A stretch of 64,000 bases of DNA from Paraphysomonas bandaiensis (GCA_965644295.1 CBFFRP010000066.1:62001-126000); one strand, 5' to 3'; counted from the stretch's first letter, positions 33,917-45,200 are shown. Made by a program: numbers and translations. Notes: a model not told the origin generated them from the sequence alone.

Positions 33917-35954
33917 TTACTTAATCATATTCCTCATTGAGCTTAATATAGATTTGAGCTCTACATAGTCTGGATCAGATTTAGTATCTACATATGGTCG
34001 CATACTTTCTATCAGCTGTACAGAGAGATTATAGCACTGCTTCCATTTTTCTGACATATACAGCATCTGTACAATTTTTACGCGTTCCCTTGATATAATA
34101 ATATCGTCATCTGGTAAAGCAATACCATCACTTCCTTTTCGCATTATTGTAATAGCTTTCTCGATAAAATTAATTGCTGACATATAGTGCCCTAGAGTAC
34201 CGTCAATATGCCCCAGGATATCAAGGGCGGTGCACATTAACATATCTCTCTCAGCTTCGTTCTTCTTACTAAGCTTCAATGGCAGCTTTTCCAGTGCATT
34301 ATAAATTTCTAATGCTTGAGACCTGCAGTTATTAAGTTCGTTTTTCACACGATGAGTTACACTTCCACTCTGTTCCAAACAGCCAGCAACATTCTCTTGA
34401 ATATTTCGTAATGATACAGTTATATTTTGCATTTTGTCAGTCCAATCCTTATCATCCATCAAATGAACATACTCTTCAACAGGAGATCTCTTCGCGGAGC
34501 AAGCATCACTACCTGGTACTTTGCTGGATTGCAATAAGCAGAGATTACACTGGCAACGAAACTGGTACACATCGTACAGAAGATTCTGCCGTTGCTCAAA
34601 AGGCGTGCTTGGGAGAGGTCCATAAGATATCGTGACTTCTTCCTCTGGCGACACATTGCGAGTGAGGACGACATCAACAGCATAGCTCATAGCCTCAACA
34701 GAGCTATAAGGATTACTATTGCCCGCTTGACTTTCTCTCTCATATTTTTCTCTCTCTAGGATGGCGTACTTTACTGATGCATTGGGCTGGCATGAATGGT
34801 TGATACATGACGCGGTCAGGTATACTGCAAGACCAATTTTGGTATCAACAACATTATCAGCAACCTTGCGTATGCTATGAATGCAGTGAGTGTTGTGTGG
34901 TATTCGGGTAAGGGCCCGTAACATATCCCAGGGGTCAGTGTTGATATACGGGTTCATGAGTTTTGTGGTGATAGAGACAGCAATTGACATCATCATTAAT
35001 ACGTCACCCCTCCAGCCACTACATCGACATACTGTACATTGGCAATTCGAAGCTGCAGGCGAGTCATTGCAGGTGCATGTCAAATCACAGGGTTCGGATG
35101 AAAACTTTGGTGTCCTTAGAGTATTGATAACATCGTTAAATTGCTGTGATGAGAGGTGTATAGCGTTCCAAGCGAGGTGTATGTGAGCCGGTAAAATTGT
35201 GGTAGAGTTTCCACAAGACCCTTGATCACGGCAACAAGACGTAATAGGTGCTGCCACAGCTGGGCCTTCGGTTAGTACCACCTGGGATCTGTCTACCGGT
35301 ACTCTTAATCGTCCCTGGCGTCCATGAGTGCCAATATCCATATACAACACTATGTATTCATACACCGTTATTGGTGCAATAGGTATATGAAATGTATGGT
35401 CTTACCGTCACTCTGTGTGGATTGATGAACCTCATATGAATTGTTGAGTGAAATATTGTTATGAGTTGCAGACAGTAATTGGGATATATGATCTTCAATA
35501 GAGCACACACCATATCGAGCCATCATCTGTATGAGATGTAAGTAGTGATCATATCATATATATATATATATACACTGATGCAACTCATATATATATACGT
35601 ACATTGAAGTGCTAATATGTATATACATATACATGTAACTACGCAGCATATGTATGTATATATGTGTATAGTCATGCTGCTTATGTATATATACATACTG
35701 CATACGTAAGTATGAGGCAGCACATGTATGTATGTATAATCATGCAGCTTATGTATGTATATGTACACACACATGTATGTATGTATGTATGTATGATACA
35801 GAGATATGATACACTCCGTCTCACCTTTACAATACTTTGCCAGATATCATCCCATAACACATCAACTAATCGACATGCAACAGATAGCATCATTTGATCC
35901 CATAATCCACTTATATGATAAGAGAATCTTTCAACTGCCAGATGCGATAAATTC
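33917..35954 (-). CDS. SET-domain (SMYD-like) protein methyltransferase; 5' exon(s) not located
   Basis: Three exons recognised: 35954-35825, 35526-35406 and 35349-33917, joined in frame by introns of 298 and 56 nt (phases 0 and 1). The first begins mid-codon after a TATAG acceptor, so at least one exon upstream is missing from my model; a start at the ATG pair at 35526 is an alternative. The SET domain is clear: SCINHSCQPNASVKY (the NHS-C-x-P-N core that binds SAM), EEEVTISYGPLP (the active-site Tyr segment), and RCQCNLC, the post-SET cysteines. A helical C-terminal part (ERDMLMCTALDILGHIDGTL onwards) resembles the TPR-like tail of SMYD proteins. A Cys-rich stretch (CDLTCTCNDSPAASNCQCTV) stands before the SET core. 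Likely lysine methylation. Confidence 0.85.
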
Positions 35955-37289
35955 CTATAGATAATATTTCAGAGTATACAGTAGAGAATACAGTGCGTAT
36001 ACCGTGATAATAATGATATTATACAGAAGATAGTATGCATGTTGCATGGAAGTGTATGTGAATGGAGATATGAGGGGTATGGAATTGGTGGGATGTGGTA
36101 ATATGGTGTCGTGTTCATTGTGGAGAGTTTGATGGATGGCTTAGTATGGTACTGTACTGTATATACATATATATATATACAGCAGTACATCACACATGAC
36201 TATGTACTGCTGTATGTATGTATTCCATATTGTACTGCTGTACTCTGTGCTGTATACAGCAGAGTGTACTGCTAGATTCTGGGAATGTACTGTTGCACAC
36301 TTGATTATATGACAGATCCTCCTGTACGTATATATACAGCAGTATGTAATATATGTACGCTATGTACTGCTTTTCAATTATTTCTCAAGAAAACTACTTT
36401 TTCAGTCAAAACCCTGATTTTTACGTATTTTCCCTACTTTTTTGATGATTACCACACATACATATCATTTTTACGTAATAATCCAACAGGCAGATACTGG
36501 CTGTATCTCTATGCATATGGCAGTTCATGATATCGCTCTATGTGGTGTAGATATCTACTATGAGCTACATGCACCATATAACATGACAGTACAGTAACCG
36601 GGCATTAACAGCAGTGCATTAACATATGGAGTAAACGATCACAACTATACACTAAACTAATATATCATTTGCATTATCAGTAGTAAGAGTACGACACATA
36701 CATGTTTATAACTTGCATGAACCGCTATATCTAAGAGAGTCTTGTCTCTATCAAGTATACCAGTGCATATAGCTGTACTACTTTACATTAGGGTGTGTAG
36801 TTAGATTCATATGTTTTTGCTTTGTAAAGCTAATTGATAGTATTGCCGTGATACAAGCCTATTTTAAGTGACAGTTATGGTGACGAATATGGTAACAGTA
36901 GTTCTGGCGATATTTTTGGTATATTGTGATTTTTGTGTATTTTTCTAAGTTATTAATTAATATGTGTTTGACTTTAGTAGTGAACTTTTATTGTTATGCT
37001 ACATTTACACGAATATAATCCTTATTCGAGTATTGAATTCTTACTTTCAATAAAACACTTCAGCTCATATCACATTACTCAAGATTGAAGACATATATCG
37101 TCGGCTAATATATCATACTGATATCACGACCCACATGGAATTCTGTTTGTGGTGTTGTGAGCTCCTATGTCATCAACATGTAACACTTCCAATTCAGTGT
37201 ACAACAACACACATCGACAGCAACTACAATAAAAAAACTACATAAAGATAAAATACAATTTGTATTCAAAATTGGAACAGCATCATCAG
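35955..37289. other. Intergenic region, low complexity at its left end
   Basis: Up to about 36300 TATGTATA-like and TACTGC/GCAGTA stretches dominate, continuing the TATA/TATG-rich sequence of the preceding intron (35527-35824). 36300-37289 has no coding signal. The missing first exon of the SET gene probably lies here. Confidence 0.5.
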
Positions 37290-39197
37290 CTACTTCGTGA
37301 CAGCCACTTCGAAGCACGACTTCGACGGTGCAGAAGTCGTATGTTCATCCGTAGTAAATCCGAACCGTGTACTCTGTGGCTGAAACAATATATAAGTATT
37401 TCAAGACATGTTTTCAAGCGGAAGTTGATATATCCAACACACTTACACTTAGTATAAAAAGTCCCTTGTCGATTGTATTAACGGCTATAGTTCCAGAATC
37501 AAACTTGGGATAAGCAGTCCATGCGCCCAAGAACGAAGTTGTATTACACTCAGGAGCAACATCGAAGTATGCCACTTCATCAAGAGATGTATCTTCACTT
37601 AACGATGACACATTTAGAACTCTCAGTCCAGCGCAATAGTTCGCCTGCCAGGAGTATCCTTGGTGAATATACTGATTGTGATCTGTATTACAAAATCAAA
37701 TGTCAGGTTAGCACAACGTACACTGTCTAGACGCATTAATAACTTACCGATGCTTGTCTCTGAAGAACGATATGTGTTCACAAGCTTGGGCTCCGTGATA
37801 TTTTTCATGTCCCACACATAAGTATGTGTACGCCCATCGTCTATTGTCTTCAACTCATCAACCTCATCGTCCGCAAGTAGATAACGCATATCTTCAGTTA
37901 GCCATCCTACAGATACGCACGAGAGAGATTAGTACCACATAGCACAAGAATGCCCGTACATCGAACTATATGGTATACCTTGGTGACAATACGCACGCTG
38001 AGAGTAATCTGTCAACACTAGAATAACCATGTTACTCTTATCCGTTACATCCACCACCGACAAACTCTCCCCGTTGAAAGTAAAGCACAGCTCTCTACCC
38101 GTATATCTTTCATCTGGACCAGTGTAAATGACACACTGGGCGTCATGAATATAACCGACGTCTTCAAAACACCCAGCAAACTCTGGCTCAGCAGGTGTTG
38201 ATAAATTAATTACATGAAGCCCACCAGCGCACGTATCGGAACCGACTACGTACAAGAAACCAGATTGTTCATTCAAAACAAGATTATGAGACGATCCTGC
38301 AAGAGAAGAGTCAAACATATATATAGTTGAATACAAATATCAGCCTTATACATATGTATACGTGTACTAACCCCCTTACCTACGTCAGTATATATGAATG
38401 TTTCTTGTAGAGTAATATTCAATCGTCTGTATCCTCTACTAGAAACAATGACTTGAAATTGATTGGGATTATGCATATATGATTGTATGATATGACTAAC
38501 AGCAGTTAAGTTAATCACTTGTATGCCTGAATCAGATGCTTCTGATCCAATATATGCATAGTTGTTAAAGACCTGTATAAGAGATACTATGAGATTGTTT
38601 GAGGGTAATGAGGGGAGTGTCTAGAGGTCTGTGTACCTTAATATCTCTCCATGAAGAGGGTGATGGATAGGCTGGTAGTGTGCATACAATATAAGGGTCT
38701 TCTGGGACAGATATATCGATAAATGATGTCCCTGAATAACACCCAGCGATAACAATTTCATGATTGTATTCATCTGTCCATCCCCATACTATATATATAT
38801 AACCATATAGAGTTATACATACATACATATGTACATAAGCATAGTATATACCTTCATTTCCGTGGTACGTACAGCCTAAATCAGATAAATATAATACAGA
38901 CCATAAATCAATCCCTGAACATGGATATTCTCCTGCCAGCCCATCCGTACAAGTCACTTTTAATTTTGAAATGAATGTTGTTGAATTTGATGTATGTGTA
39001 AATGGGGGGTTTTTAGTAGAGAGATTTGACCATTGAGATATTTTAGAGTTTTTAATAGATTGCATAGTATTAAAATTACTATATTTTGTATGTGATACAT
39101 AGTTAGTTGATTGGATGATGGGAGTGTTAACACTTGTATGTGTTGTGGAGAGTAGAGTGGGAGTATATGATAGAAGAGTGAAGAGAGAGAAGAACAT
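37290..39197 (-). CDS. Choice-of-anchor-B family secreted beta-propeller protein
   Basis: Seven exons: 39197-38852, 38788-38637, 38572-38380, 38296-37979, 37906-37748, 37682-37447 and 37379-37290. All introns are GT-AG and all joins in frame, giving 497 residues. The N-terminus (MFFSLFTLLSYTPTLLSTTH) is a signal peptide. Family hallmarks, in order: LGCTYHGNEVWGWTDEYNHE, SWRDIKVFNNYAYIGSEASD, SHNLVLNEQSGFLYVVGSDT, PEFAGCFEDVGYIHDAQCVI, TDYSQRAYCHQGWLTEDMRY, DHNQYIHQGYSWQANYCAGL and late GTIAVNTIDKGLFILS. These are LVIVD-related proteins of bacteria and some protists, usually secreted; the molecular role is unknown. The last exon ends EVAVTK without a clear anchor. It is head to head with the first LVIVD receptor gene at 39875. 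Confidence 0.92.
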
Positions 39198-39310
39198 GAA
39201 GGGAGAGTGATGTGAATTATAGATATGGGGATACACTCTAGCAGTGTATGTATGGATGACATATCTGTTAATAGACCAGCCCACAATCCAACAGAACAAG
39301 CACCAACCTG

Positions 39311-39457
39311 CCTGTCTGTGGGAATAAGTCGATCCAGTTAACAAATCCAGGCTTTTCTTGATGCATGTTGTTTTTTGACGAATATATTTCAGAGAAATAA
39401 CGAAAAAAGATCGATTTTTTTGCTCGTCGACATATTCCGCTGGATCCCACAGACGGT
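39311..39457. mobile_element. MITE family B, copy 2
   Basis: Begins CCTGTCTGTGGGAATAAGTC and ends TGGATCCCACAGACGGTC, with an interior (GATGCATGTTGTTTTTTGAC, GAATATATTTCAGAGAAATA) that is copy 1 inverted. It lies in the shared promoter of the divergent genes at 39197 and 39875. Confidence 0.6.
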
Positions 39458-39645
39458 CATTCCTACGTACCTGCCTGTATATCTAGATATCAGATATCCA
39501 TATCGCTGACTCCACACCAAAAACTGGGATTTACTAAGAAACTAGCTTTTTGCAACAAAGCAGGATTTTTACAACAAAAAACTGTGTTTTTTTATGGTGT
39601 TCATGTCGAGAACTGACTGTGTACACATACAGTACATACATACAT

Positions 39646-39874
39646 AGCATTACCAACATACATGAAAACCCCTCATTTATAGAAAATCAACAAGTTTCTA
39701 GATTTATGATACTATAAATACGTTAAACTTATAAATATCTAGATTTACTAGTAAAATACCCTATTTTACCCCTCGGTGTACCACCCTGATTTCTCCATAT
39801 CTAGAGAGACTGTCATACTGCGTGATTCCACGTGGAACTACCGTCCGCTAACTTGAACTTGTCAAAACCATAAT
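39646..39874 (+). promoter_or_regulatory. Upstream block shared with the gene at 45930
   Basis: About 230 bp directly before the 39875 start is nearly identical to 45675-45929 (the latter has about 26 extra bases that duplicate an AAATACGTTAAA segment). It ends AACTTGTCAAAACCATAATA before the ATG. The last part, AACTTGTC(A/G)AA(A/G)CCATA, stands directly before the start in all of the copies except 50513, which keeps only CGAAACCATAATATG. Confidence 0.7.
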
Positions 39875-42800
39875 ATGCATATGCATGTGATCATCATTGC
39901 AATCCATGCACTAACCACAGCAGCCCAGACCTATTTGGGTTCTTACAGTACAGCTGATCTTGCCTATGGAGTGTATGTGGTGAATGAGGTGGCGTATGTT
40001 GCCGATGATTGGTCAGGATTGCTGATTATCGATGTGAGTAATTCGACCAACCCATTGCTACTGGGTTCATATGATACACCTGATATTGCCCTTGGGGTGC
40101 ATGTGGTGAATGAGGTGGCGTATGTTGCTGATGGTGCTTCAGGATTGCAGATTGTTAACGTGAGTGATTCGACCAGCCCAGAGCTACTGGGTTCATACGA
40201 TACATCTGGTCATGTCAATGCGGTGTATGTGGTGAATGAGGTGGCGTATGTTGCCGATGGTTATTCAGGATTGCAGATTATTGACGTGAGTGATTCGACG
40301 AGACCATCGCTATTGGGTTCATACGATGTAACTGATGGGGCCGGTGGGGTGTATATGGTGAATGAGGTGGCGTATGTTGCCGTTGATTGGTCAGGATTGT
40401 TGATTATTGACGTGAGTAATTCGACCAACCCATCGCTATTGGGATCTTACGGTACACCTGATATTGCCCTTGGGGTGTATGTGGTGAACGAGGTGGCGTA
40501 TGTTGCCGATGATACTTCAGGATTGCTGATTATTGACGTGAGTGATTCGACCAGCCCATCGCTACTGGGTTCTTACGATACACCTGATATTGCCAAGGGG
40601 GTGTATGTGGTAAATGAGGTGGCGTATGTTGCCGATGGTTATTCAGGATTGCAGATTATTGACGTGAGAGATTCGACGAGCCCATTGCTATTGGGTTCAT
40701 ACGATACACCTCATTTTGCACTTGGGGTGTATGTAGTGAATGAGGTGGCGTATATTGCTGATGGTTGGTCAGGATTGCAGATTATTGACGTGAGTTATTC
40801 AAATCCCTCATCGATTCCCACTTTGACCTACTTGGGTTCTTACAGTACAGTTGATCTTGCCTATGGAGTGTATGTGGTGAATGAGGTGGCGTATGTTGCC
40901 GATGATTGGTCAGGATTGCTGATTATTGACGTGAGTAATTCGACCAACCCATCGCTATTGGGATCTTACGATACACCTGATATTGCCCTTGGGGTGCATG
41001 TGGTGAATGAGGTGGCGTATGTTGCTGATGGTGCTTCAGGATTGCAGATTGTTAACGTGAGTGATTCGACCAGCCCATATCTACTGGGTTCATACGATAC
41101 ATCTGGTCATGTCAATGCGGTGTATGTGGTGAATGAGGTGGCATATGTTGCCGATGGTTATTCAGGATTGCAGATAATTGACGTGAGTGATTCGACGAGA
41201 CCATCGCTATTGGGTTCATACGATGTAACTGATGGGGCCGGTGGGGTGTATGTGGTGAATGAGGTGGCGTATGTTGCCGTTGATTGGTCAGGATTGCTGA
41301 TTATTGACGTGAGTAATTCGACCAACCCATCGCTATTGGGATCTTACGGTACACCTGATATTGCCCTTGGGGTGTATGTGGTGAACGAGGTGGCGTATGT
41401 TGCCGATGATACTTCAGGATTGCTGATTATTGACGTGAGTGATTCGACCAGCCCATCGCTACTGGGTTCTTACGATACACCTGATATTGCCAAGGGGGTG
41501 TATGTGGTAAATGAGGTGGCGTATGTTGCCGATGGTTATTCAGGATTGCAGATTATTGACGTGAGAGATTCGACGAGCCCATTGCTATTGGGTTCATACG
41601 ATACACCTCATTTTGCACTTGGGGTGTATGTAGTGAATGAGGTGGCGTATGTTGCTGATGGTTGGTCAGGATTGCAGATTATTGACGTGAGTTATTCAAA
41701 TCCCTCATCGATTCCCACTTTGCAGCCAACCACGTCGATCCCCTCTTCAATTCCTTCATCGATTCCCACTTTGCAGCCGACCACGTCAATCCCCTCTTCA
41801 ATTCCCTCATCGATTCCCACTCTTCAGCCGACCACGTCAATCCCCTCTTCAATTCCGTCATCGATTCCCACTTTGCAGCCTACCACGTCAATCCCCTCAT
41901 TGATTCCCACTTTTCAGCCGACCACATCTATCCCCACTTCAATTCCCTCATTGATTCCCACTGTGCAGCCAACCACGTCGATTACCTCATCGGTTCCCAC
42001 TTTGCAGCCGACTACGTCGATCCCCTCTTCAATTCCTTCATCTATTCCCACTTTGCAGCCGACCACGTCAATCCCCTCTTCAATTCCTTTGTCGATTCCC
42101 ACTCTTCAGCCGACCACGTCTATCCCCTCTTCAATTCCTTCATCGATTCCCACTTTGCAGCCGACCACGTCAATCCCCTCCTCAATTCCTTCATCGATTC
42201 CCACTTTGCAGCCGACCACATCAATCCCCTCTTCAATTCCTTCATCGATTCCCACTCTTCAGCCGACCACGTCAATCCCCTCCTCAATTCCTTTGTCGAT
42301 TCCCACTTTGCAGCCGACCACGTCAATCCCCTCCTCAATTCCTTTGTCGATTCCCACTTTGCAGCCGACCACGTCAATCCCCTTTTCAACTCCCCCATCA
42401 ATTCCCACTTTGCAGCCAACCACGGCAATCCCCTTTTCAATTCCTTTGTCGATTCCCACTATACAGCCGACCACATCAATCCCCTCCTCAATTCCTTTGT
42501 CGATTCCCACTTTGCAGCCAACCACGTCGATCCCCTCCTCAATTCCTTTGTCGATTCCCACTTTGCAGCCGACCACGTCAATCCCCTCTTTAATTCCCTC
42601 GTCGATTCCCACTTTGCAGCCGACCACGTCTATCCCCTCTTCATTTCCTTTATCGATTCCCACTTTGCAGCCGTCCACGTCAATCCCCTCTTCAATTCCC
42701 TCATCGATTCCCACTCTTCAGCCGACCACGTCAATCCCCTCTTCAATTCCTTCATCGATTCCCACTTTGCAGCCGTCCACGACAATCCCCTCTTCAATTC

Positions 42801-43705
42801 CCTCATCGATTCCCACTCTTCAGCCGACCACGTCAATCCCCACTTCAATTCCTTCATCGATTCCCACTTTGCAGCCAACCACGTCAATCCCCTCTTCAAT
42901 TCCTTCATCGATTCCCACTTTGCAGCCGTCCACGTCAATCCCCTCTTCAATTCCCTCGTCGATTCCCACTTTGCAGCCAACCACGTCAATCCCCTCTTCA
43001 ATTCCCTCGTCGATTCCCACATTGCAGCCAACCACGTCAATCCCCTCTTCAATTCCCTCATTGAGTCCCACAACTCAACCTACCACTTCTGTTCCTACTT
43101 CGCAGCCTACGCTATTTGGCTACAGGGTGTCATCGTATTCTACCCCCCATCCCTATGAAAATTTGGCTACCTATAGTCACAGTTTCTACGAACCTAGCGC
43201 TACTAAAATAAAAGTGCATTTCTCCATGTTCGAAACAGAAGAAGGCTATGATGTGGTTGAACTGATTAACTCTGATGGTGTGATTCAGGAGAGTTATTCA
43301 GGGGCTTTGGGACAATTCGATAGCGCATGGGTCAGTGGAAATGAGGTGAATATTAGACTGGCTACTGATTCCACATATACCTCATATGGATTTGATGTAA
43401 CTGGCTTTACATTTTCTAAAGAGCCGTTAAGTAGTGAGTCAGGCGATGGTGGTGGAAGTGGCAGTATTCGTGGCAATTACTGGTGGTTGTATCTACTGAT
43501 CTTGATACTTCCAATTATCGTTGCTTTTGTTTGTTGCTGTTATTGGTGCAACAATTACCGTAAGAGGCGTCCTGCTGATCATCCTCCTTCCTATACTGAT
43601 GTTCAAATGGTGTCGACTAACACTTCCGTTCCTACTAAAAGTCGACCTGGGCATGACACCTGGGAAGTGGATTTGACAAGCTTTTCATATGAAAATAGCA
43701 TATAG
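39875..43705 (+). CDS. LVIVD-propeller / stalk / CUB-like type I membrane protein, paralogue 1
   Basis: A single exon of 1276 residues. Signal peptide 1-18 (MHMHVIIIAIHALTTAAQ). Fourteen LVIVD repeats of about 42 residues (VVNEVAYVAD...SGLQIIDVS...LLGSYDT) in two blocks of seven, about 20-318 and 319-611; the second block is an 897-bp DNA duplication of the first, including the first words of the stalk (SNPSSIPTL). Stalk about 612-1079: some 25 units of the SIPTLQPTTSIPSSIPS type, likely O-glycosylated. CUB-like domain about 1080-1185 (YENLATYSHSFYEP, GYDVVELINSDGV, STYTSYGFDVTGFTF). Gly/Ser linker, then a membrane helix 1202-1224 (WWLYLLILILPIIVAF) followed by Cys-rich CCCYWCNN. Cytoplasmic tail RKRRPADHPPSYTD with a PPxY motif. 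Probably a surface receptor or adhesin. Confidence 0.9.
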   Translation: MHMHVIIIAIHALTTAAQTYLGSYSTADLAYGVYVVNEVAYVADDWSGLLIIDVSNSTNPLLLGSYDTPDIALGVHVVNEVAYVADGASGLQIVNVSDSTSPELLGSYDTSGHVNAVYVVNEVAYVADGYSGLQIIDVSDSTRPSLLGSYDVTDGAGGVYMVNEVAYVAVDWSGLLIIDVSNSTNPSLLGSYGTPDIALGVYVVNEVAYVADDTSGLLIIDVSDSTSPSLLGSYDTPDIAKGVYVVNEVAYVADGYSGLQIIDVRDSTSPLLLGSYDTPHFALGVYVVNEVAYIADGWSGLQIIDVSYSNPSSIPTLTYLGSYSTVDLAYGVYVVNEVAYVADDWSGLLIIDVSNSTNPSLLGSYDTPDIALGVHVVNEVAYVADGASGLQIVNVSDSTSPYLLGSYDTSGHVNAVYVVNEVAYVADGYSGLQIIDVSDSTRPSLLGSYDVTDGAGGVYVVNEVAYVAVDWSGLLIIDVSNSTNPSLLGSYGTPDIALGVYVVNEVAYVADDTSGLLIIDVSDSTSPSLLGSYDTPDIAKGVYVVNEVAYVADGYSGLQIIDVRDSTSPLLLGSYDTPHFALGVYVVNEVAYVADGWSGLQIIDVSYSNPSSIPTLQPTTSIPSSIPSSIPTLQPTTSIPSSIPSSIPTLQPTTSIPSSIPSSIPTLQPTTSIPSLIPTFQPTTSIPTSIPSLIPTVQPTTSITSSVPTLQPTTSIPSSIPSSIPTLQPTTSIPSSIPLSIPTLQPTTSIPSSIPSSIPTLQPTTSIPSSIPSSIPTLQPTTSIPSSIPSSIPTLQPTTSIPSSIPLSIPTLQPTTSIPSSIPLSIPTLQPTTSIPFSTPPSIPTLQPTTAIPFSIPLSIPTIQPTTSIPSSIPLSIPTLQPTTSIPSSIPLSIPTLQPTTSIPSLIPSSIPTLQPTTSIPSSFPLSIPTLQPSTSIPSSIPSSIPTLQPTTSIPSSIPSSIPTLQPSTTIPSSIPSSIPTLQPTTSIPTSIPSSIPTLQPTTSIPSSIPSSIPTLQPSTSIPSSIPSSIPTLQPTTSIPSSIPSSIPTLQPTTSIPSSIPSLSPTTQPTTSVPTSQPTLFGYRVSSYSTPHPYENLATYSHSFYEPSATKIKVHFSMFETEEGYDVVELINSDGVIQESYSGALGQFDSAWVSGNEVNIRLATDSTYTSYGFDVTGFTFSKEPLSSESGDGGGSGSIRGNYWWLYLLILILPIIVAFVCCCYWCNNYRKRRPADHPPSYTDVQMVSTNTSVPTKSRPGHDTWEVDLTSFSYENSI

Positions 43706-43782
43706 TAGAGTTGTCATAAGAATTCTTCTGGGGCCATAAGCATAATATAGTAATTACTTTGGCATGTTATCATGTATATTGA

Positions 43783-43920
43783 AAGTCTTATTATATAGCA
43801 ATAGGCATTAAAAAAATGCACCAATGTAGTGGCTAGTTGAATGCTAGACAGACTACCCACAACTAATCAGTACACACTTTTTTATCCTACTTTTTAACGC
43901 TACGGAAGCTGCTGCAATGG
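43783..43920 (-). repeat. Dispersed repeat family C, copy 3 (partial)
   Basis: Inverted copy: GAAAGTCTTATTATATAGCA at its left and AACGCTACGGAAGCTGCT at its right, with the middle diverged. It lies about 80 bp after the first LVIVD gene; the conserved 3' flank GTAGAGTTGTCATAAGAATT (43706 onwards) precedes it. Confidence 0.5.
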
Positions 43921-44082
43921 AATTCAGGTTGGGAGCCAAACTCTAAATAAGCTAAAACTCGCTCTAACAGAGAGAATGCTGCTTATTATGAACTTATACT
44001 ACTTCTGCAGTACTAAATGCTTCTCGGCACCCCAAGAAACTAAAGCACAACTCACCAGCTATGCAGTTCAGTACTAACTAAT
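43911..44082 (+). repeat. Repeat E, copy 1 (shared with 49656-49825)
   Basis: About 165 bp nearly identical to 49656-49825: GAGCCAAACTCTAAATAAGC, AACTTATACTACTTCTGCAG, and CAGCTATGCAGTTCAGTACT at the end. Non-coding. Found once after an intact LVIVD gene and once fused to the broken one, so it probably travelled with LVIVD duplications. Confidence 0.7.
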
Positions 44083-44261
44083 GGTAGTCCAGTTCCCGGT
44101 AATTATAATGGCATTAATGAAAAATGTCCCGGCAATTATAATGGCAATTAATGGCCATTAATACCTACTAACTTAATGTAGATAGCACCACTCATATAAT
44201 AGATAGTGTTGTGCTCCCTTAATTACTAATTTGTAGTTAAATAGCAGACTACAAACTTTAA

Positions 44262-45080
44262 CTACTTCTCGTTCTCTACTGGCACATCAGGATCTTCTTG
44301 CAGGGCATTATGGAGGGTATAAACACCCCACAACATATAATTGGCTCGTAGGGATAGCAACGATTCTAGACGACATGGATTCATGTTTCTACGCTCAGGT
44401 GTCATACTCAACTTTGCACGACTAAAGAGCCTCTCAACAACATTAGAATGTGCTTCACTATGAAGCAAGCAGCGGTAGTTGTACTCATAGGTACCAAGTC
44501 GAGCTCTCTTGGTGACCTCGGCGCTGTCCAGAACACGCTGTGCAAAATCAGTTCCTTCACTCTCGTCCTCGTTATTTCTGTCGGGTACACCAACCTTCAT
44601 GGATGAATCCAGTTGCAAATGTCTAACTGCTCTTCTTTCATTGCCTGTCAACTCTCTTTCATCGTTCCCTTGAATTTTGGCCACTGCCTTCTCAAAAATT
44701 TCACTGGCAACAATGCTTGCGTTCAGGGAAAGGTATGGATGCAGCTCTGGAAATTCTTGTAGCAGCATATCAAATAACTGGCGGGCTTGGTACAAATTGA
44801 TTCCATCTCTTCCGAATATACTTATTCTCTACAATAGAAAATGGTTCGTCGTTCATGACTATCCATTCCAACCACCGAAATAAGTTCCTTGAAGCAGGAG
44901 AGACTTTCTTACAAAAGACAATAAATCGCCCCTGTGAATTCTTTCACATCTCAAAAATCTCTCAAGTTTCCTTTTGTCAACAAAAATCCGCATGTTTGAT
45001 GCTCTTGGCTGTATGGTTCACACAAGTCGCGTAACCTCGCCATATATTCTGATACAGAAGATTCACTGAATCCACTCGGA
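44262..45080 (-). pseudogene. hAT transposase remnant
   Basis: The largest open stretch is 44795-44262. Its C-terminus, SNVVERLFSRAKLSMTPERR followed by NPCRLESLLSLRANYMLW, is the hAT dimerisation signature. Upstream in other frames, 44930-44820 reads RNLFRWLEWIVMNDEPFSIV then ENKYIRKRW, the conserved hAT 'F..W..WIV..D.PFS.VEN..FR' block, and near 45040 MARLRDLCEPYSQEHQTCGF. Stops and frameshifts separate these, so the gene is dead. No terminal inverted repeats were identified. Confidence 0.82.
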
Positions 45081-45200
45081 AGAAGACTCTGTAAATTACA
45101 TTGCCATCAAATTGTTTTAGCCATCGTCGTTACTTAATATGCTGGATGGTATACAGCACAGAGCATCATCATATACTTCGTACTGCAGCTTCTTTCAACT

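Noticed and set aside
39929-41706. Regularly spaced direct repeats, first look like a CRISPR-type array
   Set aside because: Period about 126 bp, coding in frame, variable parts only a few codons: these are LVIVD repeats.
41679-43073. Long minus-strand frames opposite the stalk of paralogue 1 (and of paralogues 2 and 6)
   Set aside because: Antisense shadows of a repeat without stops (GIDEGIEEGIDVVGCKV-type). The plus frame has the signal peptide, domains and membrane helix.
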